Origin: DASUAL01 sp050733055
Lineage (GTDB): Bacteria > Gemmatimonadota > Gemmatimonadetes > Gemmatimonadales > GWC2-71-9
Length of the DNA: 13,503 nucleotides
Direction: 5' to 3'
Assembly: GCA_050733055.1 (NCBI GenBank)
Contig: JBOHSI010000088.1
Span: 1-13,503 of the forward strand
Made by a program: the position numbers and the translations under genes. The notes under the pieces were generated by a model, which saw only the letters and a list, made by a program, of their open reading frames with translations, ran no database searches and was not told where the DNA came from. The stretch's first letter is position 1. Each line of letters opens with the position of its first letter. Below, piece by piece: positions 10,731 to 13,503 of the stretch.

Positions 10731-13043
10731 CTACATGCGAAAGAGGTAGGTCACCTTGAGAAAGAACCCGTCGGTAGTCCGGGTCAGGTCCCGGAACTGG
10801 AATGCGTCGGGCTCGGTGAGCGAGGCGCCGTAGCCTACGAAGAATACCGTCCCCGGCGTGGGCCGATAGGAGAACAGGAGGTCATTGCGGAAGTCGTTGA
10901 TTCTTGCGGGCCCGGCCACCGCGCCGTCGACGAGAAGCGGCTGCCCGGTGCGCGGATCCGCGAGCGCGGCCTGGTCCTGTGCGACGTACTGCCCGACATA
11001 GCGGAAGAACACCGCCCGCGAGACCTGGTACTCGAGTTTCAGGCGCGGAATGTTGGCGGTGGAAAATCGGCTACCGTCGCGCGACCGGGTGAGGTGCAGC
11101 CGCACCCAGCGCGCCTCGGCGCGCACGGCAGATGTCGGCTTCCAGTTTGCGACCGTCTCCACAAAGATCTGGCGACCCCTTGCCGCCTCCGCGAACAGCG
11201 CCGTGGCGCCGTAGCCCAGCGTCGCCGACAGGGTGAGCGCCCGGTTCGGCGTGCTGGCACCGAGGCTGCCGCTCCAGAGATTGGAGGGCCCATTCGGCAC
11301 GGCGAACGGGATGGTGTCCGCCGTCCGGTCGACACGGTACGCCGCGTAGGCAGCCCCGTCGAATCGTTGCAAGACGTTCTGACCCTGCACGGTGGCGCTC
11401 CAGCCCCCGCGCAGCGTGAGCTGCGACGTTACGCCTAGCCCACCCTCGAAGGCGCCGCGACCCCGGAAGAAGTCGTCGTACCGCCAGAGCGGCGACAGCT
11501 GGGTGAAGGTCGTCAGCTGCTCCACCAGCGCTCCAGGCTTTCCATACAGGCTGAGGCGGTTGAAGATGCGGGCCTGGACATAGTCTACGCGGTTCACGAA
11601 CCCGCTGCGCGCTTCGAAGTCCCGACTCACTCCAAGGAGCTCGTAGTGATTGCCGTAGGAGCGCCCCGTGCGGTCGGCGAACGTGACGGACCAGACGTAT
11701 CCAGCCCGCGCCCCCAGCGCGTCGCGCGTCCAAGAGCCGACGATCTGGGCGTCGGAGAACCAGATCTTCTTCCAGATCACGCGCGCGTCGGCGCCGAGCA
11801 CGCGATTGTAGTCGCCGCCGTCGATCCGATCCGTGTACGCCAGGCCGGCCGTGGAGCTGGCACCCAGGTCGCGTCGCAAACGCAACAGGTTGAAGACGGG
11901 ATTGCTCCTCGTTGCAGACTGTGCGCGTTCGTCCACGGCCGCGAGATAGGCGACCGCCGTCCCGCCGACCTTGCCCGTGAGTTTCCCGCCGCCGATCGGC
12001 GCGACGATTTGTCGTGTGTAAATCAGCCGGTTCGGCGTGTCAAACTGCTCGAGCCCCTCGAGAAAGAAGGGACGCTTCTCGGGAAAGAAGAGTGCGAACC
12101 GCTCGTTGACCGTCACCTGGCCGACGTCGGCCTCGACTTGGGAGAAGTCCGGGTTCACCGTCCCCGTCAGCGTCAGGTTCTGTGTAATCCCCCAGCGCAG
12201 GTTGCCGCCGAGCTCGGGCGTGCCCTGGTAGTCATATCGTGCAGGTGGGACCGAATCGCCATCCACGCGGGAGGTGAACTCCGGTGTGAGGTCGAGCACG
12301 AGCCCGCGCTTCAGCCCGGTGAGCCCGGTGAGCCGCCCGGACTGGATCAAGAAGCTCGCGCTCGCGCGGAACACCGGCGTCCAGGTGTTCTCGTACCCCG
12401 AGTGCTGCACCGCCCGCAGGATCTGGACGCCCCAGTCCTGCGGATCGGCGCTCTGGTAGCGCAGACTCTTGAAGGGGATGCGCATTTCGATCTCGTACCC
12501 CCACCCGGTGACCCGCCCCTTCGAGTCGTACACGAAGTCCGGGTTAAGATCGATGACCGCGTCAATGCGGCCGGGAATCGCGCCGCCCCCCGCCGCGCCC
12601 GCCTCGAAGCCCTCACTCCAGACGCCGTCCGCCTGGGCCCCGAGCGGATTCACGGCGAACAGCAGCGCGCGGCGGTGATCGTCGTAGGTGTCGAGCAGGA
12701 TCTTGATGTTGTCGTCGGCGTCGATCCGGTCGCGGTCGGCGAGCGTGGCCCGCACGACGTCGCCGTGCGGTTCGAAGGCCCGCACGCCGAACCAGATCGC
12801 ATCGGGCGCGTACCAGACCAGCACCTCGGTTGAGTCCTCCGCCGGCCGGCCGTCCACGGGCCGGTACTGGGAAAACCCGACGAGCCGCGCGGCGCGGTGC
12901 CACACCGGCTCGTCGAGCGCGCCGTCCACCGCGGCATCGGACTCGACGCGCGGGATAACGGCGGCGAGCTGTTGCGCGCGGCCGTTGTAGCTGGGCGGTG
13001 GATCCGTGGAAACAGACTGGAGGGCGACGAGTAGGGCGAGCAT
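10731..13043 (-). CDS. DUF5916 outer-membrane barrel protein with CBM9-like domain
   Basis: From ATG 13043 the product is 770 residues. A hydrophobic export start (MLALLVALQSVS) is followed by a CBM9-like beta-sandwich domain (about 30-230), containing DGALDEPVW (40-48), STEVLVWYAPDAIWFGVRAF (71-90) and NIKILLDTYDDHRRALLFAVN (112-132). The rest (about 245-770) is a DUF5916-type transmembrane beta-barrel of alternating aromatic/polar strands, with the family-typical FPEKRPFFLEG stretch, ending in FLKVTYLFRM. Such proteins are abundant in Gemmatimonadota and relatives; their substrates are unproven, but glycan or peptide handling at the surface is often suggested. The frame is open to GTG 13106, which would give 791 residues and a longer, Arg-containing signal; ATG 13043 is preferred because TATGTT lies 8 nt upstream. 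A chemoreceptor gene follows 3 nt downstream. Confidence 0.9.
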   Translation of the reverse strand: MLALLVALQSVSTDPPPSYNGRAQQLAAVIPRVESDAAVDGALDEPVWHRAARLVGFSQYRPVDGRPAEDSTEVLVWYAPDAIWFGVRAFEPHGDVVRATLADRDRIDADDNIKILLDTYDDHRRALLFAVNPLGAQADGVWSEGFEAGAAGGGAIPGRIDAVIDLNPDFVYDSKGRVTGWGYEIEMRIPFKSLRYQSADPQDWGVQILRAVQHSGYENTWTPVFRASASFLIQSGRLTGLTGLKRGLVLDLTPEFTSRVDGDSVPPARYDYQGTPELGGNLRWGITQNLTLTGTVNPDFSQVEADVGQVTVNERFALFFPEKRPFFLEGLEQFDTPNRLIYTRQIVAPIGGGKLTGKVGGTAVAYLAAVDERAQSATRSNPVFNLLRLRRDLGASSTAGLAYTDRIDGGDYNRVLGADARVIWKKIWFSDAQIVGSWTRDALGARAGYVWSVTFADRTGRSYGNHYELLGVSRDFEARSGFVNRVDYVQARIFNRLSLYGKPGALVEQLTTFTQLSPLWRYDDFFRGRGAFEGGLGVTSQLTLRGGWSATVQGQNVLQRFDGAAYAAYRVDRTADTIPFAVPNGPSNLWSGSLGASTPNRALTLSATLGYGATALFAEAARGRQIFVETVANWKPTSAVRAEARWVRLHLTRSRDGSRFSTANIPRLKLEYQVSRAVFFRYVGQYVAQDQAALADPRTGQPLLVDGAVAGPARINDFRNDLLFSYRPTPGTVFFVGYGASLTEPDAFQFRDLTRTTDGFFLKVTYLFRM

Positions 13044-13165
13044 CGGTGAAAAACATAGGAACAGGGAGCGGGCAGCGGTACCCTCAGATTCGATGCGAGC
13101 CTCCACGTCGCGTGGCCCGCCTTCGAACCGTCAGCAACCGCCCCCTGCTCCCGGCTTCCCGGCGA

Positions 13166-13503
13166 CTATTCGTATCTCAGCGCGTCGATCGGGTCGAGGC
13201 TTGCGGCCCACCGTGCGGGCCAGATGCCGAAGAACAACCCCACGGCGGCGCTGAACACGAACGCCAGCAGGATGGCGAGTGGCGAGATCAGGGTGTTCCA
13301 GTGGGCCAGCTTCGAGAGCACGACGGCGCCGATCGAGCCGAACAGCACGCCGATCAATCCACCCACGAGGCAGAGCACCAGCGCCTCGACGAGGAACTGG
13401 AACAGGATGTTGGACCGCGTCGCGCCGAGCGCCTTGCGGACTCCGATCTCGCGCGTCCGTTCGGTCACCGAGACGAGCATGATGTTCATGATGCCGATCC
13501 CGC
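13166..13503 (-). CDS. MacB-type ABC transporter permease, C-terminal part (cut by window edge)
   Basis: The frame is open to the right edge; only the last 112 or so codons are present. They begin GIGIMNIMLVSVTERTREIG, then VRKALGATR, the conserved coupling segment of FtsX/MacB permeases that contacts the ATPase. Two or three transmembrane helices follow (FLVEALVLCLVGGLIGVLFG, then LISPLAILLAFVFSAAVGLF) and the usual closing sequence GIWPARWAASLDPIDALRYE. The protein is an inner-membrane permease of the MacB family, which power export of lipoproteins, peptides or antibiotics in tripartite systems. The start and the substrate-contacting periplasmic domain lie outside the window. About 120 bp separate it from the downstream DUF5916 gene, so co-transcription is uncertain. 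Confidence 0.92.
   Translation of the reverse strand, partial: GIGIMNIMLVSVTERTREIGVRKALGATRSNILFQFLVEALVLCLVGGLIGVLFGSIGAVVLSKLAHWNTLISPLAILLAFVFSAAVGLFFGIWPARWAASLDPIDALRYE

Noticed and set aside
12313..12335. Tandem repeat of GCCCGGTGA
   Set aside because: Two copies inside the DUF5916 coding region encode a TGLTGL repeat in the barrel; no sign of phase variation or a mobile element.
11646..12833. 395-codon open frame on the plus strand
   Set aside because: It is antisense to the DUF5916 gene and shows no recognisable domain or signal.
1..13503. tRNA/rRNA genes, CRISPR arrays, insertion sequences, defence systems
   Set aside because: I looked for spaced direct repeats, tRNA-like arms, transposase or integrase motifs and terminal inverted repeats and saw none; no known defence genes are present.

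Overview
The window is GC-rich, densely packed chromosomal DNA with no sign of plasmid, phage or insertion-sequence genes. The best guess for the host is a Gemmatimonadota-like (or related soil/sediment) Gram-negative bacterium. The reasons are a DUF5916 outer-membrane barrel protein with an N-terminal CBM9-like domain, Tat and lipoprotein export signals, an HTH_34-type regulator, high GC, and several genes with no Shine-Dalgarno sequence whose start codon lies 6-7 nt after a TAnnnT box. This assignment is inference from style and family content.

Left part (1-1840). A leftward two-gene operon encodes a six-helix membrane protein (423-1007) and a small winged-helix regulator (62-433). It has a TTGACA/TAGTCT promoter. 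The same inverted repeat, ACTTTG-N5-CAAAGT, lies just upstream of this promoter (1046-1062) and again beyond the regulator's 3' end (19-37). To the right is a decay tract. It holds a YjbQ/UPF0047 gene broken by three frameshifts (1095-1510) and a GNAT acetyltransferase that has lost most of its middle (1653-1840).

Middle part (1840-5458). A membrane-anchored PHP-domain phosphoesterase (leftward) diverges from a rightward group: a small exported protein, a DinB/DUF1569-like protein and a 53-residue very basic protein. The two divergent start codons are 16 bp apart. A monocistronic FAD/NAD(P)H oxidoreductase follows that closely resembles mitochondrial apoptosis-inducing factor (AIF).

Redox module (5491-7411). 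A di-heme cytochrome b561-type membrane protein and a Tat-exported sulfite-oxidase-fold molybdoenzyme overlap by 17 nt and probably form a quinone-linked periplasmic oxidoreductase. Divergent from them is a lipoprotein with a thioredoxin-like look. The two starts share a 21-bp gap that contains a perfect AATATATT palindrome usable as the -10 box in both directions.

Right part (7585-13503). A 5'-deoxyadenosine/MTA/SAH-deaminase-like amidohydrolase has a perfect inverted repeat abutting its ATG. It is followed, with a GTGA overlap, by a cytochrome c gene cut off shortly after its heme motif. Leftward from the right edge come the 3' end of a MacB-type ABC permease, the DUF5916 barrel protein and, 3 nt behind it, a methyl-accepting chemotaxis protein with a six-helix membrane sensor. 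No tRNA, rRNA, CRISPR array or mobile element was recognised. The points most worth a second look are the palindrome-flanked regulator module, the shared bidirectional leaderless promoter, the concentration of gene remnants, the AIF-type reductase and the barrel/chemoreceptor pairing.
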